Positions 50,131 to 58,272 of a stretch of 64,000 nt of DNA are shown piece after piece. The notes below the pieces were generated by a model. The model saw only the letters and a program-made list of their open reading frames with translations, did no database searches and had not been told where the DNA came from. Source of the DNA: Bacillus mobilis (GTDB lineage Bacteria; Bacillota; Bacilli; Bacillales; Bacillaceae_G); the NCBI RefSeq assembly GCF_001884045.1, contig NZ_MACF01000025.1, positions 186,001-250,000 on the forward strand, given 5' to 3'. The first letter of the stretch is position 1. Every line of letters begins with the position of its first letter. The translations under genes were made by a program, and so were the position numbers.

Positions 50131-50769
50131 ATGGGGACGAATAAGCCTGTTGTAATTGGAATTGCTGGTGGTTCGGGATCAGGTAAAACGAGTGTAACGA
50201 AAGCGATTTTTGACCATTTTAAAGGTCATTCTATTTTAATCTTAGAGCAAGATTATTATTACAAAGATCAAAGCCATTTACCAATGGAAGAGCGTTTAAA
50301 AACAAATTATGATCATCCGCTTGCGTTTGATAATGATCTGTTAATTGAACATTTACAGCAGTTGCTTGCATATGAGCAAATTGATAAGCCTGTATATGAC
50401 TATACATTGCATACGCGTTCAGAAGAAGTTATTCCAGTTGAGCCGAAAGATGTAATCATTTTAGAAGGAATTCTTATTTTAGAAGACCCACGTCTTTGTG
50501 AGTTAATGGACATTAAGCTATTCGTTGATACAGATGCAGATCTTCGTATTTTACGCCGCATGCAGCGTGATATTAAAGAGCGCGGTCGTACGATGGATTC
50601 AGTTATTGATCAATACGTAAGTGTTGTACGTCCAATGCACAATCAATTTATTGAGCCTTCTAAGAAATTTGCGGATATTATTATCCCTGAAGGTGGACAA
50701 AACCATGTTGCAATTGATATTATGGTGACAAAAATTGCAACAATTCTTGAACAAAAAGTAAATTTGTAA
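50131..50769 (+). CDS. udk: Uridine kinase
   Basis: 212-residue pyrimidine salvage kinase phosphorylating uridine and cytidine. P-loop [17 protein letters not shown] (about 10-26), substrate motif [17 protein letters not shown] and NYDHPLAFD, then a LID region [12 protein letters not shown]. Start ATG behind AAGAAAGAG. It lies 18 bases after trhP2 and is probably transcribed with the tRNA modification operon. Confidence 0.97.
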   Translation: MGTNKPVVIGIAGGSGSGKTSVTKAIFDHFKGHSILILEQDYYYKDQSHLPMEERLKTNYDHPLAFDNDLLIEHLQQLLAYEQIDKPVYDYTLHTRSEEVIPVEPKDVIILEGILILEDPRLCELMDIKLFVDTDADLRILRRMQRDIKERGRTMDSVIDQYVSVVRPMHNQFIEPSKKFADIIIPEGGQNHVAIDIMVTKIATILEQKVNL

Positions 50770-50788
50770 TAGCATAGTAAAAGATATA

Positions 50789-50819
50789 CGATAGGAAGGG
50801 ATTTTTTCCCTTCCTATCG
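50789..50819 (+). terminator. Hairpin after udk
   Basis: Perfect 13-bp arms CGATAGGAAGGGA/TCCCTTCCTATCG with a T5 loop. No T-run follows, so termination efficiency is uncertain. Confidence 0.65.
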
Positions 50820-50835
50820 AATACAATGAAACATG

Positions 50836-50997
50836 CAACCTCATCTATATATAGGTGAGGGCATATTTATATCAACTTTCCATACATATCTTCTTTATAT
50901 AAAGAAGAATTGGGAATACGGGGTTGTATGTGACAACTCCGCTAGTACAGGCGTGCTAGAAACCTCCGCTATACATATAAGTGGGGGAGTTTTCATA
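50836..50997. repeat. Palindrome-rich intergenic stretch before greA
   Basis: Contains CCTCATCTA/TAGGTGAGG (50839-50860), TCTTCTTTAT/ATAAAGAAGA around 50889, and arms GAAACCTCC...GGGGGAGTTTTC bracketing 50960-50996. Together they could fold into a multi-branched RNA. No ORF is convincing. It may be a degenerate palindromic repeat of the kind seen at 18740 and 36809, or a greA leader. Confidence 0.4.
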
Positions 50998-51047
50998 TGG
51001 AACTCCTCTTTTTTTCGGGGGATTGGTATATAAAAGGAGTGGAAAAT

Positions 51048-51524
51048 ATGGCAACAGAAAAAACATACCCTATGACGCAAGAGGGTAAGCAAAAGCTAGA
51101 GAACGAACTTGAAGATTTAAAAACGGTAAAACGTAAAGAGGTTGTAGAGCGCATTAAGATTGCACGTAGCTTCGGAGATCTTTCTGAGAACTCTGAGTAC
51201 GATGCAGCGAAAGATGAGCAAGCGTTCGTAGAAGGACGTATTACACAATTAGAAAACATGATTCGTAACGCAGTTATCATCACAGATAATGGCGAAGAGT
51301 CTACAGTTGTTACATTAGGTAAAACAGTAACATTTAAAGAGTTACCAGGTGGAGATGAAGAATCTTACACAATCGTAGGTAGCGCAGAAGCAGATCCGTT
51401 TGAAGGAAGAATTTCTAACGATTCTCCAATTGCAAAAAGCTTATTAGGTAAGCAAATTGGTGAGAAGGTAGCAATCCAAACTCCAGGTGGAGAAATGCAA
51501 GTAGAGATTATCTCTGTAAAATAA
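51048..51524 (+). CDS. greA: Transcription elongation factor GreA
   Basis: 158 residues. N-terminal coiled coil (about 10-75) with [20 protein letters not shown] (acidic tip residues intact) and C-terminal globular domain with [20 protein letters not shown]. It rescues backtracked RNA polymerase by stimulating transcript cleavage. The ATG at 51048 follows AAAAGGAGTGG; the upstream open frame lies in intergenic repeat sequence. Confidence 0.97.
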   Translation: MATEKTYPMTQEGKQKLENELEDLKTVKRKEVVERIKIARSFGDLSENSEYDAAKDEQAFVEGRITQLENMIRNAVIITDNGEESTVVTLGKTVTFKELPGGDEESYTIVGSAEADPFEGRISNDSPIAKSLLGKQIGEKVAIQTPGGEMQVEIISVK

Positions 51525-51525
51525 T

Positions 51526-51561
51526 AAAAAATCACTCGTGTAAAAGCGAGTGATTTTTTTA
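51526..51561 (+). terminator. Terminator of greA
   Basis: AAAAATCACTCG/CGAGTGATTTTT perfect 12-bp stem plus T-run. Confidence 0.92.
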
Positions 51562-51616
51562 TTTGTATAAAAGATGAAACACTCCGTCCAAACTATAATA
51601 GACGAGGTGTTTTTTT

Positions 51617-53371
51617 ATGAAAATAAAACGGAGAATTACAATTGTTTTAATTTGTTTTATAGGTGTCATGTTTATTTTACTTTGTCGTTTAATTCAAATA
51701 CAAATTATAGATACAGAATCATTTACAGACCGTAAGATAAATTTAATTGAAAAAAGTGTTACACAACGGACGCAGTCCATTACGGTAGATGATGGACGAG
51801 GCCATTTTATAGATCGGAACGGTAAGGAAATAGGTGAGAAAAAGTATCCTGTTTTAATTGTTTTTCCATTTCTACAAATAAAAAATGACATGTTAGAGAA
51901 AATTGCGCATATCATTGGTGTGTCGAGACAAGAGATTGAAAGTCAAATGAAAGACAAGAAAAGTGCATTTATCATGCAAAGGGGAAATGGTCCATTTCAC
52001 TTGGCACGAGAGCAGATGGAGAAGGTGAATCAATTAAATGTATTAGGTATTGTAGCAGCTGAAGTTCGTTTACGGCAAACTGACAGGGTGAATCATTTAA
52101 TTGGCGATGTGGGGGAGAATGAACGAGAATTTGAAAAACGATACGGAGAAGTAAGAAATATTTCAAGGCAAACGCCAATTGGCATTTCAGGATTGCAGCA
52201 ATCATTTGATGAATTTCTTTTGACCGATGGAGAGGCAAAAGTATTGTATCAAGTGGACCGACAAGGAGAACCGATTTTTGGAAAACAAGCGAAATATACT
52301 GCGCCTGGAAATCCATTTTATCCGGTGACGATTCAAACTACTTTACATAACGGATTACAGCAAAAAGCAGAAGAAGTGGTTGAAGCAAGCGAAATAAAGA
52401 AGGGAGGACTAGTATTACTTGATGTAAAGAAAAATGAAATTTTAGCGATGGTCAGTAAACCGTCTGTACAGGTGAAGGATGAGCGTTTATATACAACTAC
52501 ACTTGAAAATCAAATGTTAACACCACATTTTCCCGGTTCTGTTTTTAAAACAATAGTGGCAGCAGCAGTGATTGATCAAAATGAAAATGTGTTGAATCGT
52601 ACATTTAATTGTAATCAAGATTTATATGGTGAAGACCACCCGCAAGTTATGATGGGTACACTTAGTTTTAAAGAGAGCTTTGCTAGAAGCTGTAACAGGA
52701 CATTTTCAGAGTTAGGTAATGAGCTAATACAAAAGGATAAGATGGTGTTAGAAACTTACATAGCAGCGTTAGGAGCCGCTGGTAAGGTTGGATGGAAAGG
52801 TTCTGTATTTCATACAACTCATTTTGAGCAAATGCCAGAGGAGAAGAAGGTTACGATTTGGGGAAGTGAAGGAAATAAGAATAGTAAAAAGGCGGTAGCG
52901 CAAACAGCAATTGGACAGAAAGATGTACGTATATCACCTCTAGCGATTGCAAATATGATGGCGACGATTGCTAGGGATGGAGAAAAGATGGAAGTGAAAG
53001 CTGTAGAAAAAATAATATATAAAAATGGAACGGACTTTTATACATTTGAAGACCATACATTAGGTGGAAAACAGCTTTCGTATGAAGCGGTGAAAACATT
53101 ACAAGAGTTATTAAGGGGCGTTGTAACAACAGAGAAAGGAACAGGAGCCGCATTCAGGTCGTTGCCACTAAGTGTCGCCGGAAAATCTGGGACAGCGCAA
53201 ACAGGAAAAGGGGCGAAAGTGAATCGTTGGTTTGCAGGTTATTTTCCATATGAAAATCCAAGATATGCTTTAGTTGTCGTGGATATAGAAACGAATAGCA
53301 GTGAAAATAAAGTTACACCTATTTTCAAAGCTATCGTAGAATCAATCTATCGATTAGAGAATGAAAAGTAA
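51617..53371 (+). CDS. pbpI: Class B penicillin-binding protein (PbpI/PBP4b type)
   Basis: 584-residue D,D-transpeptidase with one membrane anchor (about 7-27), an N-terminal dimerisation domain (about 55-210) and a transpeptidase domain with all three catalytic motifs: Ser308 in GSVFK, Ser-Cys-Asn near 358 in RSCNRTF, and KSGT near 523. Length equals B. subtilis PbpI (YrrR), which is encoded after greA and made in the forespore under sigma-F; the following yrrS-like gene also matches. The region upstream (51565-51616) has GTATA but no clear sigma-F -10. Confidence 0.92.
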   Translation: MKIKRRITIVLICFIGVMFILLCRLIQIQIIDTESFTDRKINLIEKSVTQRTQSITVDDGRGHFIDRNGKEIGEKKYPVLIVFPFLQIKNDMLEKIAHIIGVSRQEIESQMKDKKSAFIMQRGNGPFHLAREQMEKVNQLNVLGIVAAEVRLRQTDRVNHLIGDVGENEREFEKRYGEVRNISRQTPIGISGLQQSFDEFLLTDGEAKVLYQVDRQGEPIFGKQAKYTAPGNPFYPVTIQTTLHNGLQQKAEEVVEASEIKKGGLVLLDVKKNEILAMVSKPSVQVKDERLYTTTLENQMLTPHFPGSVFKTIVAAAVIDQNENVLNRTFNCNQDLYGEDHPQVMMGTLSFKESFARSCNRTFSELGNELIQKDKMVLETYIAALGAAGKVGWKGSVFHTTHFEQMPEEKKVTIWGSEGNKNSKKAVAQTAIGQKDVRISPLAIANMMATIARDGEKMEVKAVEKIIYKNGTDFYTFEDHTLGGKQLSYEAVKTLQELLRGVVTTEKGTGAAFRSLPLSVAGKSGTAQTGKGAKVNRWFAGYFPYENPRYALVVVDIETNSSENKVTPIFKAIVESIYRLENEK

Positions 53372-53424
53372 TCTTGCAATTCATAGTGAAATGTTTTCAT
53401 TTCGTGAAAATATTATTGTAAATG

Positions 53425-53453
53425 TTCAACCTTTCTAGATTTAATGTTACAAT
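53425..53453 (+). promoter_or_regulatory. Sigma-A promoter of the yrrS-like gene
   Basis: TTCAAC, 17-base spacer, TACAAT about 35 bases before the start codon. Confidence 0.55.
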
Positions 53454-53487
53454 AGCAAGTATGAAAAACTGCATGGAGGTTTGAAGA

Positions 53488-54135
53488 ATGGCAGGAGGAT
53501 CTAGATTCCAACAGAAACAACAAAAACGTCGTCAAAACGGTGTTTTAAATATTGCAATTGCAATTGTATTAATATTAGTAGCTATTGTATCATATCAATT
53601 GTTTGTTCCTGAAAGAAAAGAACAAGCGTCTTCTAGTGATAAAAAAGTAGCTCAGCAAACAACGAAAGAGAATAAGGCTGAGAAAGCTAAAGGCAAAGAA
53701 GAGACGAAGAAGAACGAGCAAGATAAGGCAGATGCTAAGAAGCAGGAAGAAGAGAAGCAAAAGGCTGAAGAAGAACAGAAAAAAGCTGAAGAAGAAGCGA
53801 AAGCTAACGAGAAAGTATCAGCTGAAAAAACACAGCCAAAGGCAACTGACGCTTATACGAAACCTTCTTGGAAGCCAGTAGGTACAGAGCAAGGTGCAAC
53901 ACCTGCGATGACGTTTAAAAAAGGTACAGCAGATTGGAATGAGATGAATCAAGCTATTTCAGCTGCAATTGACGTTCCAGTAGAGCAATTAATTATCCAT
54001 AGAATTGGAAATAACGGTAAGAATAAAGCTTACGGTAACGTACAAGATAAACAATCAGGCAAAAAATATTATGTGAATATTGATTGGGTAGACAATGAGG
54101 GCTGGAAACCAGTACTTGTTCAAACTCTAAACTAA
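53488..54135 (+). CDS. DUF1510 membrane-anchored protein (YrrS-like)
   Basis: 215 residues. A short basic cytosolic N-terminus (QQKQQKRRQNG), one membrane segment (about 20-38), a highly charged Lys/Glu-rich coiled coil (about 45-115, with EEEKQKAEEEQKKAEEEAK) and a C-terminal DUF1510 domain (about 130-215) with MTFKKGTADWNEMNQAIS and IHRIGNNGKNKAYGNV. Position after pbpI matches B. subtilis yrrS. Function unknown. Confidence 0.9.
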   Translation: MAGGSRFQQKQQKRRQNGVLNIAIAIVLILVAIVSYQLFVPERKEQASSSDKKVAQQTTKENKAEKAKGKEETKKNEQDKADAKKQEEEKQKAEEEQKKAEEEAKANEKVSAEKTQPKATDAYTKPSWKPVGTEQGATPAMTFKKGTADWNEMNQAISAAIDVPVEQLIIHRIGNNGKNKAYGNVQDKQSGKKYYVNIDWVDNEGWKPVLVQTLN

Positions 54136-54168
54136 AAAAGAGAAGCTCCTTAGGGGCTTCTCTTTTTT
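54134..54168. terminator. Bidirectional terminator
   Basis: AAAAAAGAGAAGCTCC/GGGGCTTCTCTTTTTT with a three-base loop between two convergent genes. Confidence 0.93.
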
Positions 54169-54170
54169 AG

Positions 54171-54386
54171 TTAGCGTAATTTCTTTAATTTAAAATGAAC
54201 AACCGCGCTATAATATGGTCTTTTGCTTTCGGGATCCATAACCATTTGATGCGAGATGTGATGAACTTCAAGCATAAGTGCTTTATTATTATCGATTTGT
54301 TCACTAATTTTTCGTTCCAAAGAAGCTAAGTCTCCTGCTTCGAAAAACTCTACTTTATCTTCTAACATTTCAAAGGTAAATGACAC
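54171..54386 (-). CDS. DUF2536 family protein (YrzA-like)
   Basis: 71-residue protein: MSFTFEMLEDKVEFFEAGD, then LERKISEQIDNNKALMLEV and SKRPYYSAVVHFKLKKL. The DUF2536 family is small and Bacillus-specific. Likely cytosolic. Start ATG is preceded by GAGAGGGGTCG on the minus strand. It is divergent from the methyltransferase operon. Confidence 0.88.
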   Translation of the reverse strand: MSFTFEMLEDKVEFFEAGDLASLERKISEQIDNNKALMLEVHHISHQMVMDPESKRPYYSAVVHFKLKKLR

Positions 54387-54459
54387 GAAGACGACCCCTC
54401 TCCTATGTAATCAACTATAGTGTAACAAAGAAAAGAAGGAAATACCATGTACATTTCAA

Positions 54460-54488
54460 TTGACATTTTTGGAAAGAGGGCATATTAT
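54460..54488 (+). promoter_or_regulatory. Sigma-A promoter of the yrrT-mtnN-mccAB operon
   Basis: TTGACA, 17-base spacer, TATTAT, about 35 bases upstream of the methyltransferase start. The equivalent B. subtilis promoter is repressed by CymR; I could not settle a CymR site by eye. Confidence 0.75.
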
Positions 54489-54522
54489 ACTGATAAAACC
54501 GATAAGAAAAAGGGGAATTTTT

Positions 54523-55161
54523 ATGGGTACAGAATTTAATGGTTTATTTGATGAGTGGGCTCATACGTACGACTCATTTGTACAAGGCGAAGATATACAA
54601 TATAAAGAAGTTTTCGCCCGTTATGAGGACATTCTAGAGGATGTAGTTAACAAGTCATTTGGTAATGTATTAGAATTTGGTGTTGGTACAGGTAATTTAA
54701 CAAATAAATTATTACTTGCTGGCCGCACAGTTTACGGTATAGAACCGTCACGTGAAATGCGTATGATTGCAAAAGAGAAATTACCGCAAGAGTTTTCCAT
54801 TACAGAAGGTGATTTTCTTTCGTTTGAAGTCCCAAATTCAATTGATACCATAGTAAGCACCTATGCATTTCATCATTTAACAGATGATGAAAAAAATGTA
54901 GCGATTGCGAAGTATAGTCAATTGCTAAACAAAGGTGGTAAAATAGTGTTTGCTGATACGATATTTGCAGATCAAGATGCATATGATAAAACTGTTGAAA
55001 CAGCAAAACAAAGAGGTTTCCATCAGTTAGCAAACGATTTGCAAACGGAATACTATACACGTATTCCGGTCATGCAGTCTATTTTTGAAAACAATGGCTT
55101 CCATGTAACCTTTACGAGATTAAATCATTTCGTTTGGGTAATGGAGGCAACTAAGCAATAG
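54523..55161 (+). CDS. SAM-dependent methyltransferase (YrrT-like)
   Basis: 212-residue class I methyltransferase. Motif [18 protein letters not shown] (about 48-64), motif post-I VYGIEPS, motif [21 protein letters not shown]. It heads the operon with mtnN, mccA and mccB, so it may supply S-adenosylhomocysteine for recycling, as proposed for B. subtilis YrrT; its acceptor is unknown. The ATG at 54523 behind AAAAAGGGGAA is the start; the upstream open frame runs into the promoter. Confidence 0.92.
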   Translation: MGTEFNGLFDEWAHTYDSFVQGEDIQYKEVFARYEDILEDVVNKSFGNVLEFGVGTGNLTNKLLLAGRTVYGIEPSREMRMIAKEKLPQEFSITEGDFLSFEVPNSIDTIVSTYAFHHLTDDEKNVAIAKYSQLLNKGGKIVFADTIFADQDAYDKTVETAKQRGFHQLANDLQTEYYTRIPVMQSIFENNGFHVTFTRLNHFVWVMEATKQ

Positions 55162-55175
55162 AAAGAGGGATTAGA

Positions 55176-55871
55176 TTGAGAATTGCTGTAATTGGAGCAA
55201 TGGAAGAAGAAGTACGTATTTTACGTGACAAATTAGAACAAGCAGAAACAGAAACGGTTGCGGGTTGTGAATTTACGAAAGGACAATTAGCAGGACATGA
55301 AGTAATCTTGTTAAAGTCTGGTATTGGTAAAGTAAATGCAGCGATGTCAACGACAATTTTATTAGAAAGATATAAGCCTGAAAAAGTAATTAATACTGGT
55401 TCAGCTGGTGGCTTCCATCATTCTCTAAATGTTGGAGATGTAGTTATTTCAACAGAAGTTCGTCATCATGACGTAGATGTAACCGTATTTAACTATGAGT
55501 ATGGTCAAGTACCAGGAATGCCGCCTGGATTCAAAGCTGATGAAGCATTAGTTGCATTAGCTGAGAAATGTATGCAGGCAGAAGAAAATATTCAAGTTGT
55601 AAAAGGTATGATTGCAACAGGTGATTCATTTATGAGTGATCCGAACCGTGTTGCAGCAATTCGTGATAAATTTGAAGATCTTTATGCAGTAGAAATGGAA
55701 GCAGCAGCTGTTGCACAAGTATGCCACCAATATGAAGTTCCGTTTGTTATTATTCGTGCACTTTCTGATATTGCTGGTAAAGAATCAAATGTTTCATTTG
55801 ATCAATTTTTAGATCAAGCAGCTCTTCATTCTACAAACTTTATCGTAAAAGTACTAGAAGAGTTAAAGTAA
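55176..55871 (+). CDS. mtnN: 5'-methylthioadenosine/S-adenosylhomocysteine nucleosidase MtnN
   Basis: 231-residue nucleosidase splitting MTA and SAH, giving adenine and S-ribosylhomocysteine. N-terminus [20 protein letters not shown], then [35 protein letters not shown], and the active-site segment [15 protein letters not shown] with RALSDIAG. The start is TTG behind AAGAGGGA. Third step in methionine-to-cysteine recycling. A hairpin follows before mccA. Confidence 0.97.
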   Translation: MRIAVIGAMEEEVRILRDKLEQAETETVAGCEFTKGQLAGHEVILLKSGIGKVNAAMSTTILLERYKPEKVINTGSAGGFHHSLNVGDVVISTEVRHHDVDVTVFNYEYGQVPGMPPGFKADEALVALAEKCMQAEENIQVVKGMIATGDSFMSDPNRVAAIRDKFEDLYAVEMEAAAVAQVCHQYEVPFVIIRALSDIAGKESNVSFDQFLDQAALHSTNFIVKVLEELK

Positions 55872-55878
55872 TGTAACA

Positions 55879-55928
55879 AAAAGGCAACTGTCTCATATAA
55901 AGAAAATACATACAGTTGCCTTTTCTTT
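55879..55928 (+). terminator. Internal terminator/attenuator between mtnN and mccA
   Basis: Perfect 13-bp arms AAAAGGCAACTGT (55879-55891) and ACAGTTGCCTTTT (55912-55924), then TCTTT. It lies inside an otherwise continuous operon. Confidence 0.8.
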
Positions 55929-55953
55929 ATTGGCAAATAAGGGGGAGAACACG

Positions 55954-56877
55954 ATGAATGTATATCGTGGAGTTCATGAGTTGATTGGTCATACACCAAT
56001 TGTAGAAATTACTCGTTTTTCACTTCCAGAAGGGGTCCGTTTATTTGCAAAGCTTGAATTTTATAACCCAGGTGGAAGCGTTAAGGACCGTTTAGGAAGA
56101 GAATTAATCGAAGATGCACTAGAAAAAGGGCTTGTTACCCAGGGTGGAACAATTATTGAACCGACTGCTGGAAATACTGGTATTGGACTGGCACTTGCAG
56201 CGTTACAACATGATTTACGCGTTATTGTTTGTGTACCAGAGAAATTTAGTATTGAAAAACAAGAATTAATGAAAGCACTAGGCGCAACGGTTGTGCATAC
56301 ACCAACTGAGCAAGGAATGACCGGTGCAATTGCGAAAGCAAAAGAATTAGTAAATGAAATACCGAATTCGTACTCTCCAAGTCAGTTTGCGAATGAAGCA
56401 AACCCGCGTGCTTATTTCAAAACACTAGGTCCTGAACTTTGGTTGGCACTGAACGGAGAGATTAACATATTTGTTGCTGGAGCAGGAACTGGTGGTACAT
56501 TCATGGGGACTGCATCTTATTTGAAAGAAAAAAATGTAGATATAAAAACGGTTATTGTGGAACCAGAAGGGTCCATTTTAAATGGTGGTAAAGCTGGTTC
56601 GCATGAAACAGAAGGGATTGGCCTTGAATTCATCCCACCATTTTTGAAAACATCTTATTTTGATGAAATTCATACAATTTCTGATCGAAATGCATTTTTA
56701 CGAGTGAAGGAATTAGCCCAAAAAGAAGGACTGCTTGTTGGGAGCTCGTCAGGAGCAGCATTTCATGCAAGTTTACTTGAAGCAGAGAAAGCGGCGCCAG
56801 GTACAAACATTGTAACGATTTTTCCTGATAGTAGTGAGCGCTATTTAAGTAAAGACATATACAAAGGATGGGAATAA
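55954..56877 (+). CDS. mccA: Cystathionine beta-synthase, O-acetylserine-type (MccA)
   Basis: 307-residue PLP enzyme of the cysteine synthase fold. PLP lysine in NPGGSVKDRLGREL (about 36-50), phosphate loop EPTAGNTGIGLAL, and a SPSQFANEANPRAYFKTLGP segment; the second phosphate loop is GAGTGGTFMG. Known: MccA in B. subtilis makes cystathionine from homocysteine and O-acetylserine. The TTG at 55930 is in frame, but the ATG at 55954 follows AAGGGGGAGA. mccB starts three bases after the stop. Confidence 0.95.
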   Translation: MNVYRGVHELIGHTPIVEITRFSLPEGVRLFAKLEFYNPGGSVKDRLGRELIEDALEKGLVTQGGTIIEPTAGNTGIGLALAALQHDLRVIVCVPEKFSIEKQELMKALGATVVHTPTEQGMTGAIAKAKELVNEIPNSYSPSQFANEANPRAYFKTLGPELWLALNGEINIFVAGAGTGGTFMGTASYLKEKNVDIKTVIVEPEGSILNGGKAGSHETEGIGLEFIPPFLKTSYFDEIHTISDRNAFLRVKELAQKEGLLVGSSSGAAFHASLLEAEKAAPGTNIVTIFPDSSERYLSKDIYKGWE

Positions 56878-56880
56878 AAA

Positions 56881-58014
56881 ATGAGAGCAAAGACAAAGTT
56901 AATTCATGGTATTCGCATAGGAGAACCTTCAACTGGATCTGTAAATGTACCGATTTATCAAACAAGTACGTACAAACAAGAAGCAGTTGGTAAGCATCAA
57001 GGATATGAATATTCACGTACAGGAAACCCAACACGTGCAGCTTTAGAAGAAATGATTGCTGTATTAGAAAACGGTCATGCTGGTTTTGCATTTGGTTCAG
57101 GAATGGCTGCTATTACAGCTACAATTATGTTGTTCTCAAAAGGTGACCACGTTATTTTAACAGATGATGTGTATGGTGGAACGTACCGCGTTATCACAAA
57201 AGTATTAAACCGCTTCGGTATTGAGCATACATTTGTAGATACAACAAATCTAGAGGAAGTTGTAGAAGCAATTCGTCCAAACACGAAAGCGATTTATGTG
57301 GAAACACCAACGAACCCATTACTGAAAATTACTGATATTAAGAAAATATCTACTCTTGCTAAAGAGAAAGATTTATTAACAATTATCGATAATACATTCA
57401 TGACGCCATATTGGCAGTCGCCGATTTCTTTAGGAGCAGACATTGTACTTCATAGTGCAACGAAATATTTAGGAGGTCATAGTGACGTAGTTGCAGGCCT
57501 AGTAGTTGTAAATAGCCCGCAATTAGCAGAAGACCTTCACTTTGTACAAAACTCAACAGGAGGCATTCTTGGCCCGCAAGATAGCTTCTTACTACTTCGT
57601 GGTTTAAAAACATTAGGAATTCGAATGGAAGAGCATGAAACGAATTCACGTGCAATTGCTGAGTTTTTAAATAACCATCCAAAAGTAAATAAAGTATATT
57701 ATCCAGGTCTTGCATCACATCAAAACCATGAATTAGCAACAGAACAAGCAAATGGATTTGGTGCTATTATCTCATTTGATGTAGATAGTGAAGAAACATT
57801 AAATAAAGTACTAGAGAAATTACAATACTTTACACTTGCTGAAAGTTTAGGAGCAGTAGAAAGTTTGATTTCTATCCCATCTCAAATGACACATGCATCA
57901 ATCCCAGCAGATCGCCGCAAAGAATTAGGAATTACAGATACATTAATTCGTATTTCTGTCGGTATTGAAGACGGTGAAGATTTAATTGAAGATTTAGCAC
58001 AAGCGTTAGCATAA
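56881..58014 (+). CDS. mccB: Cystathionine gamma-lyase / homocysteine gamma-lyase MccB
   Basis: 377-residue PLP enzyme of the Cys/Met metabolism family. Motifs: YEYSRTGNPTRAALEEMIA, then DDVYGGTYRV, and the PLP-lysine segment DIVLHSATKYLGGHSDVVAG (about 187-206). It splits cystathionine to cysteine and can release H2S from homocysteine. It follows mccA by three bases and ends at a strong terminator. Confidence 0.96.
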   Translation: MRAKTKLIHGIRIGEPSTGSVNVPIYQTSTYKQEAVGKHQGYEYSRTGNPTRAALEEMIAVLENGHAGFAFGSGMAAITATIMLFSKGDHVILTDDVYGGTYRVITKVLNRFGIEHTFVDTTNLEEVVEAIRPNTKAIYVETPTNPLLKITDIKKISTLAKEKDLLTIIDNTFMTPYWQSPISLGADIVLHSATKYLGGHSDVVAGLVVVNSPQLAEDLHFVQNSTGGILGPQDSFLLLRGLKTLGIRMEEHETNSRAIAEFLNNHPKVNKVYYPGLASHQNHELATEQANGFGAIISFDVDSEETLNKVLEKLQYFTLAESLGAVESLISIPSQMTHASIPADRRKELGITDTLIRISVGIEDGEDLIEDLAQALA

Positions 58015-58015
58015 T

Positions 58016-58052
58016 AAAAATGCACTGCTTATATAGGCAGTGCATTTTTATT
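58016..58052 (+). terminator. Terminator of the mccAB operon
   Basis: AAAAATGCACTGC/GCAGTGCATTTTT perfect 13-bp stem with an eight-base loop, symmetrical so possibly bidirectional. Confidence 0.92.
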
Positions 58053-58060
58053 ATGTTATT

Positions 58061-58078
58061 TTGTGAAAAAATTCACAA
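58061..58078. promoter_or_regulatory. Rex-type (or Fnr-type) operator 1 upstream of adhE
   Basis: TTGTGAAAAAATTCACAA is a perfect palindromic match to the Rex consensus TTGTGAA-W4-TTCACAA. It also contains TGTGA-N6-TCACA, the Fnr/Crp half-site pattern. It lies just past the mccB terminator. Confidence 0.8.
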
Positions 58079-58145
58079 AATAGACATACACAAATGAAAT
58101 AGTTTCATGTATATTAAGTTCATGAAGTGTTACTCACGAACAAAC

Positions 58146-58163
58146 TTGTGAAATATTTCACAA
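58146..58163. promoter_or_regulatory. Rex-type (or Fnr-type) operator 2 upstream of adhE
   Basis: TTGTGAAATATTTCACAA, again a perfect match to both the Rex and TGTGA-N6-TCACA patterns, 85 bases (about eight helical turns) after the first and about 110 bases before the adhE start. Confidence 0.85.
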
Positions 58164-58272
58164 ACAATGAGGTTCATGTAGGAAAGCAACTCTATTTTTT
58201 TGCGCTAATCGGGACTTATTATGACCTACAGGGTCTTATTTAGTCCACGGTAGCAGAATAGGAGGAATTTAC

